The translations under genes were made by a program, and so were the position numbers. Below are positions 35,880 through 46,593 of a stretch of DNA of 64,000 nucleotides, in pieces; within the stretch, counting starts at the first letter, position 1, and the number at the start of each line of letters is the position of its first letter. The DNA is from Blumeriella jaapii (Eukaryota > Ascomycota > Leotiomycetes > Helotiales > Drepanopezizaceae). The DNA lies in NCBI GenBank assembly GCA_009599575.1, contig VWND01000078.1, forward strand, positions 1 through 64,000. Reading direction: 5' to 3'. Under the pieces are notes generated by a model, which searched no databases, was not told the DNA's origin, and saw only the letters and a list, made by a program, of their open reading frames with translations.

Positions 35880-37090
35880 GCTACATTCGACAAACGATCA
35901 ATTTTTCGATTTCGTATTTAAACTTATCAATTATATTAATAAGCTTAAAAGTTAAATTAATCTGATTTAAAAACGCGTCGTCAGCTGTTTTACGTAGTCG
36001 ACTAGCGTAAAAAACTAGGTGTACGTTTATAATATTAGAAAGGTTTAGCTTAAAAGCGTTATCGAAAATTTTAGCTACAATTTTAAAAAAACCGTTTATA
36101 AAATTGTCGAGCTTGCGAAAAGGCCGAAAGGTCGGAAATAAACGCATATCGAGCTATACGTAGTCGCTAACATTAAAATCGATTGCGCGGCGAAACTTAT
36201 TCGCATTTTTTTTTATTTTATCGTAGGCTTATTAAAAATGCGATTTGGCAAGATTCCAAGCGTCGTAATAACGGCGAGCGTACGTACGAGCTTCGTTTGC
36301 GTTTAGCTTATATAAAAAATTAAAAAAAAAGAAAATATCGAGCTTTCAGTTTTAATTAATATAAAAAGTATAACCGTATATAATTTCAAAAAATAAAAGG
36401 CCATCTAGACTCTTGTAAAAAAGGATTATTTAGGCGAAATCCATTATTAAAAAAAATTCGTTCCAATCGTTTTAATAAAAATTCACGAAAGGTCGGAAGC
36501 GTTTTTGCAAATATTAATTGTAAATTTCGGTTTGACCGTCGATTTCAAAATAAGCGGCTGTCGAAAGTTTTAATTGCGTACCGAGTATTTTATTTAATTC
36601 AGACCAAAAGGTAAACTAATACTAAAGGCCACGATCGCTAATAATACTTTTTAAAGGGCCAAAATACCTATATATATAAAATATATACAATTTAACGAAG
36701 CTTCGAGCGTCGATATTTATAGCAAAAGATTAAAATAGCTTGCTTGGAAAAGCGATTTATTATTACAAACACGTTATCGTAATCGTATTTATTTTTGTTA
36801 AAGCTGCAAAAGTCTATTATAACGTGCTTTTAAAAATAGTTAAAAACAAAAAAAAGCTGAAAAAAACCGGAGCGCTTATTTTTTAAAACAAAACTTTTTC
36901 GATAAACGTAGCAGTTGCGACAGTATTGTTTTACGAAAACTATTATATTTCGCTAATAATATTGGTTCGAAAGCAATTGCGTAGTTTTGCGAACGCTAAA
37001 ATAAACGATGGAAATCTAATCGTATATTTTTCGTATAAAAGCCAAGCGAAAATGGTCGACGTTTGGTATTATTAAGCGACCGTAATATAA
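35880..37090 (-). pseudogene. integrase and GPY/F module of element E
   Basis: Minus-strand counterpart of 6290-7545. The GPY/F module (35881-36147) reads RPFRKLDNFINGFFKIV and YASRLRKTADDAF. The integrase core and zinc-finger part follow to about 37080 with several stops. Confidence 0.8.
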
Positions 37091-37371
37091 CAGCAGGTCG
37101 CGTTTAAATATATACGAAGTATTATTATCGTCGTTTTTTTTCGTAGCGTCTCGTACAGCTTTTTTCGAAAGGCCATTAGGCTGCTAGCTGTGCGATTAGC
37201 GTAAAAAAGCTGGTTAATAATACGAAATGCGGGAAAAAAATCAGCTATTTTAACGATAAAAACAATTGTTTCGGAAGCCGTAAAAGGTCGAAGTTTTTCA
37301 GTTAAAAAACGGTGATTAATCTGATCGGCTCGAAAAAGGATTTGCAGGCGCTAAATGCGTTTAAAAAAGTT

Positions 37372-38065
37372 TTAACGATCGAATTCGCTCGTACGACGTA
37401 TTAATGCGTCAGCTAAAAAGTTGTATTTATTTGGTTTATACGTAATAAGAAAATTGTAGTCGGCGAAAAATTCGGCCCAGCGTGCCTGTCGAACGTTTAA
37501 AAGTTTAAAAATCATAAAATACTCTAAGGTTTTATAATTAGTAATTATTTTAATCTGATAAACTAAACTAATTAGTTCAGCACGAAAATTGCTTAAAAAT
37601 CTTACGATTACGAACATTTTTTTATCGTATACGACGTAGTTTAACTTTGCGAAAGCTATAGTTTTGCTAAAATAAGCGACTGGAAGCCAATCGTTATTAT
37701 AAAATTGCGAAAGCACAAAAGCTATTACGCCGTCGGAAGCGTTAGTTTTTAATATGCAAAAAAGGTTTTGCCTATAATATTATAAAACTGGTGTAATAAT
37801 AAAGGCTAATATAAAAAAATCGAAATTCTTCTGACATTTAGAAGTGAAATTATAAAAAACGTTAGCCTTAATCAAATGGACCAAAAGCTTTGCAATTATA
37901 CCGTAGTTTCGAATAAAACGTCGGTAAAAGTTATAAAAACCAAAAAAGCTTTATACACTTTTTACAATAATAAAAAGCTTTTAATAAGCGATTACGAAGA
38001 TTTTCTTTGGGTTTATTTTTAAATTTTTAATAAAAATAATAAAACTTAAATAACGGGTCCGAATA
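37372..38065 (-). pseudogene. RNase H and 3' part of reverse transcriptase of E
   Basis: RNase H is open from 37716 to 37372: LPVAYFSKTIAFAKLNYVVY, then YDKKMFVIVRFLSNFRAEL, ITNYKTLEYFM and ARWAEFFADYNFLITYKPNK, ending TSEFDR. This is the classic gypsy RNase H series. Upstream to 38065 is the thumb/connection part. S3 entered at TA (38064-38065). Confidence 0.85.
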
Positions 38066-38304
38066 CTTAGGGGCGCTTGTGGATGGGATTACAACCGATT
38101 TAACACCGAGTCAAATCCGAGTTAACACTTGGCGTAAAATTAACTCCGAGTATAATCAGAGTTAACACGCGATTAATTGAAAATTAATCTTAGTATTATT
38201 GAAGATTAATAGGTACGATAAGTTGTATAAAAATTCAAAGCTTCGAGAAAAATACAAATCTTATACGAATCTGTTATTATACTTTATCAACGCTTTTATT
38301 AACA

Positions 38305-39175
38305 CCACCTCGCCGCCACCATTTCGTCGCCATAATCACCACCATCACTACTACCACTATTACCACCACCACCTCGCTGCCACCACCTCGCTGCTACCAT
38401 CTTGTCGCTACCACTACTACTACTATTATCATCATTACCACCATTATTACCACCACCATTTCGCTGCTATCACCTCGCTGCCACCACCTCGCTGCCACCA
38501 CTTCGCTGCCACCACTTCGTCGCCACTACCACCATCACTATCATTACCACCATTATTATTACTACTACCACTACTATCATTACTATTACCACTACCATTA
38601 TTACTACTACTATTATCATTTTGCTGCCACCACCCTCGCTGCCACCACTTTCGCCGCCACCACCTCGTCGCTACTATCACTACTACTACTACCACCACTA
38701 CTACCACTACCACCATTATCACCACTACCACCACCACTACTACTACTATCACCATTACCACTACTACCACCATTATTATTACTACTACTACCACTTCGCT
38801 GCCACCATCTCGCTGCCACCACCTCGCTGCCACCACCTCGTCGCCACTACCACCACCACTATCACCATCACTATTACTACCACTACCACCATTATCATCA
38901 TTACTACCACTATCACTATTACCACCACTACCACCACTACTATTATTACCACCACCACTTCGCTGCCACCACTTCGCTGCCACCACCTCGCTGCCACCAC
39001 CTCGTCGCCACCACTACTACCACTATCACTACCACCACTACCACCATTACCACCACTACCACTACTACTATTACCATTACCACTATTACTACTACTACTA
39101 TCATTTTGCTGCCACCACCTCGCTGCCACCACCTCGCTGCCACTATCTCGTCCTCACCACCACCACCACTATTAT
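38305..39175 (+). repeat. S3 satellite, pyrimidine-A-pyrimidine orientation
   Basis: Triplets of the form CAC, TAC, CAT or TAT (A in every third position, C or T elsewhere) alternate with runs of the 14-bp unit CACCTCGCTGCCAC or its variant CACCTCGTCGCCAC. There is almost no G outside the 14-mers. Confidence 0.85.
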
Positions 39176-39282
39176 CATTATCATTACTATCATTATTATT
39201 ATTACTATTTGTATTTTCAAAAAAATATAAAAGTTTATTATATTTATTTTTTCGCTGCTATTACTTCGCTGCTATTATTATT

Positions 39283-39384
39283 ATTTCGCTAATACTATTT
39301 TGCTAGAAAAAATAACGAAAAGCCGAACAGCCGAACAGCCGAATAGCCGAACAGCCGAATAAGCTGAATAATTACAATGGTGGC
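39283..39384 (+). repeat. central module of S3
   Basis: About 100 bp of non-satellite sequence at the switch of satellite orientation. It holds ttcgctaatactattttgct, then five copies of an 8-bp unit (gccgaaca or gccgaata, 39333-39372), then attacaatggtggcagg. The same module occurs in S2, S4 and S5. Confidence 0.85.
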
Positions 39385-39885
39385 AGGAAGGTGGTAATGA
39401 TAATAATAGTGGTAGTAATGGTAATGGTAGTAATAGTGGTAGTGATAGTAGTAGTGATAATGGTGGTGGTGATGGTGGCGACGAGGTGGTGGCGACGAGA
39501 TGGTGGCAGCGAGGTGGTGGCAGCGAGGTGGTGGCAGCAAAATAATAGTAGTAGTGGTAATAGTGGTAGTGGTAATGGTAGTGGTGGTAGTAGTAGTAAT
39601 GGTGGTAATGGTGGTGGTGTTAGTGGTAGTGGCGACGAGGTGGCGGCGACGAGGTGTTGGTGGTGGTGGTGATAGTGGTGTTGGTAGTGTGTTGGTGGTG
39701 GCGACGAAGTGGCGGCGACGAAGTGGTGGTGGTGGTAATGATAGCGACGAGGTGGCGGCGACGAGGTGGTGGTGGTGGTAGTGGTGGGTGGTGGTGGCGA
39801 CGAGGTGGCGGCGACGAGGTGATGGTGGTGGTGGTGGCGGCGACGAGGTGGCGGCGACGAAATGGTGGTGTTGGTAAGGTTAATA
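39385..39885 (-). repeat. S3 satellite, opposite orientation
   Basis: The same triplet and 14-bp families as the left satellite, but read on the minus strand (plus strand shows GTG, GTA, ATG triplets and gaggtggtggcagc). The mirror arrangement makes the interior of S3 an imperfect giant inverted repeat. Confidence 0.85.
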
Positions 39886-40014
39886 TTAAAAGGTAGTGTT
39901 TAATAAACGTACTAATAGTTTTAATATAAGTTTTTTAATATATATTCGAAGGTTTGGTCAATATTAAATATCGATTTAATATAATAAATTTATAGGTTTA
40001 TAATTTTGTTTTGA

Positions 40015-40372
40015 TGTTAACACCGATTATACACCGATTATACACCGATTATATACCGATTATACTCGATAACACCGATTATACTCGGTGTAAAATCGTC
40101 ACATCGATGTGAGAGTAAACCGCGCCACTTCGGTGTTGACACCGATTAGCAACCGATTATACTCGGTTTTTAAAACCGGGTATACACCGATTATAATCGG
40201 TTTTAAAACCGATTGTAATCGATTAAAACCGGTAATAATCGGTGTATACTCGGTTTTGAAACCGATTATAATCGGTGTATACCCGGTTTTTAAAACCGAT
40301 TATAATCGGTGTATACCCGGTTTTGCAACCGGGTATAATCGGTTGTGATCCGACCCTAGATAAGCCGTACGG
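40015..40372 (+). repeat. right arm of S3 with palindromic repeats
   Basis: Dense copies of CCGATTATAATCGG and relatives (accgggtata, ccggttttaaaaccgg), each a short palindrome, separated by taca/tgta links. A conserved stretch gtaaaccgcgccacttcggt is embedded (about 40116-40135). The arm ends gatccgaccctagataagc and the palindrome ccgtacgg. Such subterminal repeats are typical of transposase-binding regions; that role is inferred. Confidence 0.8.
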
Positions 40373-40374
40373 TA

Positions 40375-41240
40375 ACGTTAAATTTAAACTTCCGAATATC
40401 GGCCTATAATTCAGCGTCAGCGAGCCTTTAAAGCATTTTGCGAACGTATATAACGTGTTTTAAAAAGTCGGACGAATAAATAAAAATATTATTCAGATAT
40501 ACAATGCAAAAATCGTTTAAATAATCGAAAAAAACGTCGTTTATATAACGATAATAAATTACGGATCTATTAATAAAGCCAAAAAATAGCATTTTGTATT
40601 TATAAGCGCCGTAACGCGTACGAAACGTCGTTAGTTTTTTATTAGCGAGGTTTATTCGAATTTTATAAAAAGCTTAACGAATATCGAGCTTCGTAAAAAT
40701 TCGCGCTTTCGAAAAACGAACAAAAGTCTTATCGATAAAAGAAAAAAAATAGCGATTTTTACGAATAATATTATTAAAAGCTCGATAATCGATACAAAAA
40801 CGTAATAAACCGTCGGGTTTTTTGGCGAAAAGCATTAGAACAGCGAAAAAAACGGTAAAAAGTTCGATAAAACCTTTGTTAAAATTATTTTGCAAATAAG
40901 TTTTAACAATTTCGAATTCTGGAATCGATATCTTATACAAAAAAATATATTTCAGCTTTTTTTCATTTATAATAAGCTCGATCTTATAATCGTAGGGCCG
41001 GTAAAAAGCTAGTTCGTTATTAGCGGCTTTAGAAAACACGTGTTCGAGGTTTTTATACTTCGAAAAAGATTCGAAAAAAAGTTTATTCGAAGTTAGCTTT
41101 GCTAAGCTAGTTAAAAAGGTCGAAATCGATATTTCGTTGGTTTTGAAACGTTCGAAAAGATTATGAAATTAAATCTTAAAAGAAATATTATACGTAAAAT
41201 CGTTTAATATTTTGTCGATTTCGTACAAAAAAATTAAAAA
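40375..41240 (-). pseudogene. 5' part of reverse transcriptase of E
   Basis: Frame 41039-40674 reads LAFYRPYDYKIELIINEKK, then AKKPDGLLRFCIDYRAFNN and FTKLDIR, that is, the fingers and start of the palm. The catalytic box lies near 40480-40500 and again appears as YLNN. The target site rebuilt across S3 matches copy A. Confidence 0.85.
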
Positions 41241-41975
41241 CATTTCAATTGCCTTTTTTCTAAAAATCAGCTTAAAAACGTATGTAATAATTTGGCAAAT
41301 GAAAATTAAGCAAGTAATAGATTAAAAGATTCGTTTTCGAACTGATCGTTTGAAAAATTCAAGAAATAGCTTGTTTAAATTATCGATTATATTAAGCTGA
41401 AAAGCTATCGCGGCGAAAGCTTTTCTTCGATTTTTGATATAATTATTTTTCGTAGAACGAAAAAGCTGTTTTGACGAAGGGAAAAAAAAAAAAAAAGAAA
41501 TAATAAAAAAAGGATCGGCAGCCTGGAAAAATAATATAATTTCTTGTATTATTCCACTGGCGTCGCTATCGAAATTGGCACCGCGAATAAAATTCGACCT
41601 TTTCGCGCTCCGTATAACGTCGTAGGTCTGCCATAATTAATCAAGGTTTTTGTCACGTTTTACAGCGTCGTTTTGATAGCGAAATTAAATCTTTCGGAAA
41701 TGCAAATAAAAGACTTTAATACAACGAGCGTAAAAGGCTATAAAAGGGTAAAACTTCGGCCAATAAAGCTTGCGTTTATTACAATCTAATAAAACTTAAT
41801 GTTCGGCTAATTAAATTTTTCTTAAAATCATACTATAATTTCCGAGATTAATAATTAAGAAAAAAGTAAATAATTATATTCGATTATTAACAATAAAATT
41901 AAAAAGCGTAAAATATATAATTAAATGGCTACGAGTTCTATTATACTCTTTTACAAAAAAAAAAACCGAAAAAAA

Positions 41976-42540
41976 TTAAATCAAAAGTTTAAAAAAAAAA
42001 AAAAAAGATTTGATCAGCGCCGAATCGATTAACGCGTAACCGTTCGCTCTAAAATCGGCGAGCGCTTTTATTTTATACGAAAAGCCATTTTTGATAAATA
42101 TAACGGAGATTATTAATAAATCGCTATTAAAAAGCTTTCGAACGTTAAAATAACGCATATCGCGTAATACGCCCAAAAAAAAAGCTTTGCTTAGGCTTAA
42201 GCGTTTCCCCGATTAGCGAAAAAATCTTTAACTTTTTCGTATCCGTTTTGAAAATCGTTTGAAAAAAGGTTTTCGTTTTTATTACTATTATTAAAAAGCG
42301 AATTTTCGGCCGGTTCGACCTCGTTTATATTTACCAGTTTGAAAAAGCTTTTAAATAAAACCGAAAATCGGCCCGTAAAAAATCGTGCAAATTAGCTTTT
42401 TTAAACTTTCTGATATAAAATAAAAAACGAGCGTTGTCGTTGGTCCGATCGAAAAAAAAAAACGCCAAAAGAAGCGTTTTGGCGTAAAAAAAAAGAAAAA
42501 ACAAATGGCTGAAAAAAAGCCTATAAAACATTTAAACGAT
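41976..42540 (-). pseudogene. protease region and gag C-terminus of E
   Basis: Frame 42176-41976 reads MRYFNVRKLFNSDLLIISV, then KALADFRANGYALID, a RIP-altered D-S-G-A protease site. Frame 42531-42331 (RTNDNARFLFYIRKFKKAN) matches the same place in A and B. Confidence 0.65.
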
Positions 42541-42639
42541 TTTCGTACGTACGATTTGACTCGTAATACGCTTTGGTTAAAAACCTACTATTTTAATAAA
42601 TAATAAACTTAATTAAAAAACGATTCGCGTATAAAATTC

Positions 42640-43795
42640 GTTTAGCCAATTAACCTTGTTTTTTTTAACGAACGGCGATAAGCCAATTCTTAAAAATCGT
42701 TATACGCGCTTATTTCAAATACAGCTTTTTTCGTAAACGTTTTAGTATTTTATCGCGGAAAGCGTTCCGAAGCTATTTGTTAATTCGTATTTAAGCGTTT
42801 GCTGCGAAAATAAAAAATCGCAAATAAAATCGCTAAATCGTCGTGCGTATTTATTGCAAGCATTTTAAACTCGTCTTCGGCCTTTTAAACGTCTGAAAAG
42901 TCGGCCAAAAAATCGGCGATTTTTTTTATTAATTCTTCGGAAAATATAAAATCGGAGCGGTTTAAAATACGCGGGGTAAAAAACTTTTTTGCTACGCTTT
43001 CGGTCTGATCGAATATATAATTTTTGCGAAATCGATCGCTAACGAAATAATCGTAGTAAAATTCGAGGTTATCGAAAACTTTAGTTTTTTAATAGCGTAT
43101 TTTATAATTTTTATTATTATTTAATTTAAATTTAAAATTCGGAACGCGTTTTATGCGAATTAATCGAAAATCAGCAAATAAATAAAAACTATAGCGTTCA
43201 AAAGGCGCGCTAAAGTTTTGGCCGTCAGAAAAAAATTCAAAAAAAGTTCGCGAAAAGCGTAAAAGTTGATTTGCAGCGTTTGTTAATTAAAATAAAACGT
43301 TGCGAAAAAAAGCAGCAGATTCGCGACTGGCAGAAGTACGTTCGATAGATTTTATCAAACGCTTTGATTAAAGGGTTTGTCGTAGTCGTATAATTTTCAG
43401 AAATTGTCGTTCACGCTTTTGCGCTTTTTTCAGTTGATTTTACAAAAGTCTTAACTAAACGCTTTCAGCGCTAAATTGTAAGAAAAAGGTGGCAAGCGAA
43501 ATGGTTGGCGCTTTGCTTTTTTTTTTGTTTTTTTTTTTTCGGGAAGAGGATTGTTTTTCAGAAGAAAAAGCTTTTGGGGAAGGCTGCTTTTTCGCTGATT
43601 AAAAAAAGGAAGATTAAGATATAATAGCAAAAGCTAAAAAGCTCTGCTAAAAAAAAAATCGTTAAACAAAAGCTATTTTTCGTAAAGTGCGGAAATAAAC
43701 TTTTTCACGACCGGTCGATCATTTTGGTATAATCCGTAAAGAATTCGAAAAAAAAGATAGTTTACGCCGTCGCTAGCGTAAAAAAAAAAATTGTT
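42640..43795 (-). pseudogene. gag of element E (degenerate)
   Basis: Aligns with 1905-3020 of element A on the opposite strand, including the Lys-rich stretch near 43500-43560 and the capsid-like part near 42750-43300. Stops are frequent. Confidence 0.75.
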
Positions 43796-43800
43796 AATAA

Positions 43801-44067
43801 TATAACGATTTAATTAATCGGAAGGCTAAAAAATCAGTCAACTGGTCGCCGTATTTATATAATATAAAACGAGCTTTTGGTTTTGTAACAAAAATATTCA
43901 TTTAAAATTAACAATTGCAAAAGGTAGAAGTTGCTAAAAAAAGAAAGCTTTATATACATAAATAGTTTTCACAGTTGATAGAAAGACCCATCAGAAGACC
44001 AGGGAGCTTGCAGCTATACGTAGTTGCTGGGATGACACACGAGGTGGCAAAAGAATAAATCGTCACA
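43801..44067 (-). repeat. 5' LTR of element E (267 bp)
   Basis: The outer (right) end TCGTCACA and its neighbouring 100 bp are clean. The inner left part is strongly RIP-altered. ATTGC follows at 44068-44072. Confidence 0.92.
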
Positions 44068-44072
44068 ATTGC

Positions 44073-46030
44073 ACGACTCGACCGAAAAAGCTTGAAAAGA
44101 AATATCGAAATTATCGCGGAAAAAATCATACAAAAAGCATAAAATCAAATTACCCTGCTTAAAACTCTCGCTTTCGACGACGAAACGATTCAAAAATTCT
44201 ACCTCGACATTTTTATACAAAAACCAAATAAACCCGTTAACTTTTTTCTTTTTGCTTCGAACGAAAACTAAACCAAATCTTTTTCGGAAAATTGCAAATA
44301 TAATATGCCGAAACAAATAAAAAAAACTTTTAAAAACGGTAACCCGTTTTTACTCGAGCTTTTCTTCGCTAAAAAACTCCGATTTTTTAATTTCGTTTTT
44401 ACGAATAACGTTAACGCCAAAAAAAACGGCAAATTCTGCTATTTTTATATACGCTATTACGCGGCGTATTACGATTTGATTATAAAAAAAGTCGACGTTG
44501 TCGGCTTTGCTAATCGATTCGCTGCTATCAGAAATTCGGATTACGACGTGTTCGAAATTGATTTTAATAATCAATTTATATTTCGACGAAAAACTGCGAA
44601 AATTATTTAAACGCGTATTAAAACTTATCTAGGCTACGCAAATTTCAAAACGGATCCTAAAGCTTTCAGCGAAATTATAAAGCTCGATTAAAACGTAAAA
44701 AAGTAAAAACAACGAATATTTCCAAAAGCCGACTTTTCTAGCTTTTCGACCGAAAATATGTTTTAAAATTTATTTGAACTAAATTACAAATTCGTTAATT
44801 ACGTAAAATTTCATAACGGAAAAAACAAGCCACTGCTGCATTTCATAAAAAAAAAAATAGCTATATATAAGTATTATTTCCGACTGGTTAAAACCTAAAA
44901 AGCGCCTACAGCTTTTTTCGCTAATATATTTTACAATTTTATTTAACAAGTTTTTAAAATATATTCCGGCTTTTACTTCGTTGTTCTGATTATTCGAAAC
45001 CTTGGAAACTGCCGCTTCGTAGCATATTTTAACGTTCCGATCGCTTTAGATTTCGCTGGTCCCGACCGTATTATAATTACAAAATTCGATATCGCCGATT
45101 TTTAAAAAAAAAAAAAGATCGAAAACCTTACCGACGCTATTCTCGACTATTACGTTCTGTTTGCATTCGCATACAATTCGGAAATAATCGAAATTTACTT
45201 ATAATTATACCACGACGCTAAGCTAATTAAAACTATTTAAAAAAGCCCAGCTTTTTCGTACTAACGCGTCTAAAACAATAGCCTCGGCTATTTTATCGGA
45301 TTACGAAACCGAAAGCTACGAAATAAAAAATAAAATAACTTTTGTCAGCTTTTCGATTAAACAAAAGATTTTCGTCAAATTCAAAACTCAAAAAACCGAC
45401 GGCGCGATATTAATTTATTCGAATAATTATACGACGCAAAAATATAAAAACCATTTCGAAAACGATATTCCGATAAGCAATTTAATATTATTTATACTGC
45501 GGCGAAAGCAATTACAGCATTTTCGGTAATTTCGACTGTAAACGACTATTTCCGAACCATTTCGTAAAATAATTTTTTTTATAAGCTTCGAAGCTTTTTC
45601 AAAAGCATTCGTCGGCAAACAACCGTAGTCCGACCTATTAATTTTATACGAAGCAAAAGCATTAATCGGTTTTAATTATAACGAATTAATCGATTACTTC
45701 TACGATTTTAATATAAAACTTTTCAGCGCTTTTTGCAAAGCGTAAAATTATATTCGGAAGCTGAAATTATTATTTACGCAGAAAAGTCGTAAAAAACATT
45801 CGTCGCGGCGATATTTAATAATATTATCGACGAAAAAGCTATCAGAACGTTCGTAAGTTTAAACGAAACTTCGATTAACATTTTATCAAGCCATTTTTCA
45901 AAAAAACAAAATAAATAAAATAATTCAAACGATAAGCGAAACGCTACTTTTCCGCAGAAGCCAACAGCAAAAAGACTAAAAACGGATTAAAAAACCGAAA
46001 AAGTATAAAACTAAAAAGTTCGGTTTTTAA
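44073..46030 (+). pseudogene. orf3 of element D2, second part
   Basis: Continues D2 after element E. The best frame (44305-44610) reads MPKQIKKTFKNGNPFLLELF, then FVFTNNVNAKKNGKFCYFYI, FANRFAAIRNSDYDVFEIDF and FIFRRKTAKII. Further down are FYNFI, NLGNCRF-like and AFAYNSEIIEIYL-like pieces matching D1. Beyond the point where D1 is cut, D2 shows about 550 bp more, including YDFNIKLFSAFCKA near 45705-45745. No known domain is recognised. Confidence 0.6.
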
Positions 46031-46136
46031 TTAATTAGTTTTTAAATTATATAAAATAAATTAAATTGTATTTATTAAAATTATATTTTTTTTTAGTCGT
46101 AATTAAAAACGATTATATATATTATTTAAAATAAAA

Positions 46137-46403
46137 TGTAAAACGGTAATATTTTATATTAATAAAAATTAATAGTTTTAGCTATAATCGAAGCATAAAC
46201 CTTTTCGAAACCTTTTGCTATTAACTACTTTTAACAGGTATAAAAGCAAAGCATTCTTTTAGATAGTATTATAGGCACGCACTCCAATTCATACCTTTAC
46301 TTATTCTTCTTTTCCTTTCTTCAGTCTTTTTTAGGGATTCCCTAGACTATCTTACCCACCGACATATGGCCGTATCAGTCTGGTTTTCCTACCTACTTTT
46401 ATA
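46137..46403 (+). repeat. 3' LTR of element D2 (267 bp)
   Basis: The first 100 or so bases are RIP-altered, and from about 46233 to the end the sequence is nearly clean. This complements the 5' LTR of the same element, whose clean half is the opposite one. Confidence 0.92.
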
Positions 46404-46593
46404 TTATTAATATTATTATTAAAATTACCACCACCACCTCGTCGCTATCACCACCACTACCATCTCGTCGCCATTACTACCATTACTACTACTACCATTA
46501 TCACCACTTCGTCGCCGCCACCTCGTCGCCGCTATCTCGTCGCCATCATCAACACCACTATCAACACTATTACTAACACCACTACTATTACTA
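46404..46593 (+). repeat. S1 satellite, second segment
   Basis: Triplet satellite and cacctcgtcgccgc-type units continue after D2. Interrupted at TA (46592-46593) by the Tc1/mariner element. Confidence 0.8.

Larger units (their letters stand above)
38066..40372 (+). mobile_element. S3, satellite-carrying element (2307 bp), inside E
   Basis: The clearest complete S element. TA at 38064-38065 and 40373-40374 flanks it, and the empty site is known from elements A and B. Order: left arm 38066-38300 starting cttaggggcg; satellite of Y-A-Y triplets plus a 14-bp unit CACCTCGCTGCCAC (about 38305-39175); central module (39283-39384); the same satellites in opposite orientation (about 39385-39885); an AT-rich link; right arm with palindromes ending in ccgtacgg. 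No transposase gene is present. Long open frames over the satellites arise because the repeats lack stop triplets. Confidence 0.85.
35359..44067 (-). mobile_element. Ty3/gypsy element E (A/B family), split by S3
   Basis: A complete minus-strand copy of the A/B family with LTRs at 43801-44067 (5') and 35359-35624 (3'), and a 5-bp duplication ATTGC (35354-35358 and 44068-44072) in orf3 of D2. S3 (38066-40372) interrupts its reverse transcriptase. Less damaged than A and B in places: the RNase H frame is open for 114 codons and one reverse transcriptase frame for 121. Confidence 0.93.
26476..46403 (+). mobile_element. Ty3/gypsy element D2, complete, split by element E
   Basis: A full-length D copy with two 267-bp LTRs (26476-26742 and 46137-46403) and matching flanks TTAT (26472-26475 and 46404-46407; weak evidence in low-complexity sequence). 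Element E (35359-44067) with its 5-bp duplication splits orf3. Without it D2 is about 11.2 kb. It was inserted into the satellite of S1. Confidence 0.88.

Noticed and set aside
38199..39292. Open frames of 343 and 296 codons on the plus strand, rich in Thr, His, Leu and Pro
   Set aside because: They lie over the S3 satellite. The triplets and 14-mers contain no stop codon in these frames, all frames are open in both directions, and the peptides are pure repeats (TTTT, LLPL, HHYH).
38305..39885. CRISPR-like array
   Set aside because: The 14-bp units are not separated by unique spacers of constant length, and the interspersed triplets are themselves repetitive. The sequence is eukaryotic in character.
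40015..40372. Palindromes in the S right arm as transcription terminators or centromere-like repeats
   Set aside because: They occur at the same place in every S copy and end at the element border, so they are part of the mobile unit.
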